A stretch of DNA of 64,000 bases from Pontixanthobacter gangjinensis (GTDB lineage Bacteria; Pseudomonadota; Alphaproteobacteria; Sphingomonadales; Sphingomonadaceae). Positions 63,204 through 64,000 of the stretch are shown piece by piece. The first letter of the stretch is position 1; every line of letters starts with the position of its first letter. The stretch is taken from assembly GCF_009827545.1 (NCBI RefSeq), contig NZ_WTYS01000001.1, positions 2,505,772 to 2,569,771 on the forward strand, given 5' to 3'. The position numbers were made by a program, and so were the translations under genes. Below the pieces are notes generated by a model. It worked only from the letters and a program-made list of their open reading frames with translations, made no database searches and was not told the origin of the DNA.

Positions 63204-64000
63204 TCAAATGCGCGAGCCCTTACCATCACCGTATATACGCGTACCAGGCCCAGCTGGCTTTAATCGATTGTAAATCGCTAGCGTGGTATTTGCCCCATAA
63301 ATCGTTGCCAATCCAGTTGGTATTGCCGTGCCTCCGATGGTGCATATTGTAACAGTCGTTGGGTCAGAGTAGCCGTCAGGGTTTTGCCTAACAACAGCTC
63401 GAATTTTGCTGTAAGATGTATCATGCCGTTCTAGTTCTTTGAATAGTGCTTTATCCAAAAGACCAGAACTTTCACATTCTGAAACCTGTTTTGCATAGGT
63501 ATAGAGTATTTCCGGTTCCCCAATTTCGTTACCGTCCTGATCATAGGTTCGCCTAACCATTCCCCATAACTCAAAACGGCAAAGCCCAAGCGGATCCACG
63601 CCATTCACGGGGTCATTGCCAACATATGTTTGAACGTTCATCCCATCGGAATACCCAATCGGATCGGTCTGCATAAACCGGCCCAGCGTCGGTGAGTACA
63701 TGCGGGCTTTGTAATAATACATTCCCAGCTCCGGTATCCATGTCTGCCCTGTATAGCGGAACCGGCCCTGATTGTTAATTCCGCTGCTTGCGCCGGGAAT
63801 ACCATAAGCATCGTAGCTGTTGATTGCGGTGACCGTGCCGTCGCGCTTCACCTCTTGCACAATCGAGCCAAGCCGGTCGGCATAGAGGTAATGCGCATCG
63901 TTTCTGGCGGTGCTGCTGCCGGGGTAGCGGATCAGCGGATCATCGCCTGCGCCGGGACCGTTCGACTGGCTGGCCGGCTGGAGTGGCGGCAGGGGGTGCG
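63204..64000 (-). CDS. Rhs repeat protein, C-terminal part, 5' end outside window
   Basis: The reading frame enters from the window edge and ends at a TGA. It shows the Rhs core signature: YLYADRLGSIVQEVKRDG, INSYDAYGIPG, FRYTGQTWIPELGMYYYKAR, YSPTLGRFMQTDPIGYSDG and NDPVNGVDPLGL, after which the C-terminal domain is unique (about 115 residues, from CRFELWG to GDGKGSRI), as in polymorphic toxins. The toxin part has no motif I can name. Many Rhs proteins are delivered by type VI secretion or displayed on the surface; no delivery gene is in the window. See the adjacent small membrane gene as possible immunity. Confidence 0.88.
   Translation of the reverse strand, partial: HPLPPLQPASQSNGPGAGDDPLIRYPGSSTARNDAHYLYADRLGSIVQEVKRDGTVTAINSYDAYGIPGASSGINNQGRFRYTGQTWIPELGMYYYKARMYSPTLGRFMQTDPIGYSDGMNVQTYVGNDPVNGVDPLGLCRFELWGMVRRTYDQDGNEIGEPEILYTYAKQVSECESSGLLDKALFKELERHDTSYSKIRAVVRQNPDGYSDPTTVTICTIGGTAIPTGLATIYGANTTLAIYNRLKPAGPGTRIYGDGKGSRI
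63975..63997 (+). repeat. 23-bp direct repeat, copy 2
   Basis: Second copy of the sequence at 62563-62585, inside the Rhs frame near the window edge. The match may continue past the edge. Confidence 0.7.

Noticed and set aside
1-64000. tRNA, rRNA and riboswitch genes
   Set aside because: I scanned gene-free stretches for cloverleaf ends and common riboswitch cores and saw none; short ones could be missed by eye.

Overview
The window looks like a chromosomal segment of an alphaproteobacterium, most likely a sphingomonad of the Erythrobacteraceae type. The signs are moderate-to-high GC, a hemC-hemD-mitofilin-like gene order divergent from tsaD-gpsA, abundant TonB-receptor and outer-membrane genes, and lasso-peptide genes of a kind common in sphingomonads. 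The assignment is inference from gene content and style; there is no rRNA gene to test it.

Region 1 (1-10047) is a lasso-peptide cluster rich in tailoring enzymes: B2 leader peptidase, a minus-strand nucleotidyltransferase, an ABC exporter, a sulfotransferase, an Asp/Asn beta-hydroxylase, an HPr-kinase-like peptide kinase, a second sulfotransferase, the PqqD-like B1 recognition protein, a very short precursor gene at 7135-7284, the asparagine-synthetase-like cyclase, and a GT8-like glycosyltransferase. The precursor ends in Ser, the residue such kinases phosphorylate.

Region 2 (10044-33139) is mostly housekeeping: a permease fused to FG-GAP and ASPIC/UnbV repeats, a ubiquinone-type hydroxylase, haem genes (mitofilin-like, hemD, hemC), tsaD-gpsA and a flippase, an orphan Pvc16-like gene, an OmpA-family protein with two small membrane proteins, an acyl-CoA and aromatic catabolism operon (acs, CoA-ester lyase, glutaryl-CoA dehydrogenase, maiA, fumarylacetoacetase), two transporters and an SMP-30 lactonase.

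Region 3 (33140-48287) is envelope-directed: a TonB-dependent receptor with a clear terminator, then five collinear surface genes. Four carry Ig-like repeats with a QIC..(N)PTNC signature (about 11 units in all); the fifth is a 1273-residue outer-membrane protein predicted to form a barrel.

Region 4 (48429-60062) starts with a minus-strand CheB-CheR-PAS-histidine-kinase-receiver hybrid, a decayed IS6 transposase remnant and a LuxR-type regulator with a palindromic site 18 bases before its start. Then comes a seven-gene secreted amyloid locus resembling the Pseudomonas Fap system: two proteins with GNIGVN..A.G..NQQ.N repeats, a C39 peptidase lipoprotein (FapD-like), two secreted proteins, and an outer-membrane protein with an N-terminal coiled coil (FapF-like). 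A 12-bp stem-loop follows the main amyloid gene.

Region 5 (60063-64000) is a patchwork: a Tyr/Gly-rich lipoprotein, an M50 protease with CBS domains, a Crp/Fnr remnant, recurring peptide fragments, and the 3' end of an Rhs gene followed by a small membrane protein and a strong terminator. The Rhs reading frame is cut by a TGA but stays open for 53 more codons.
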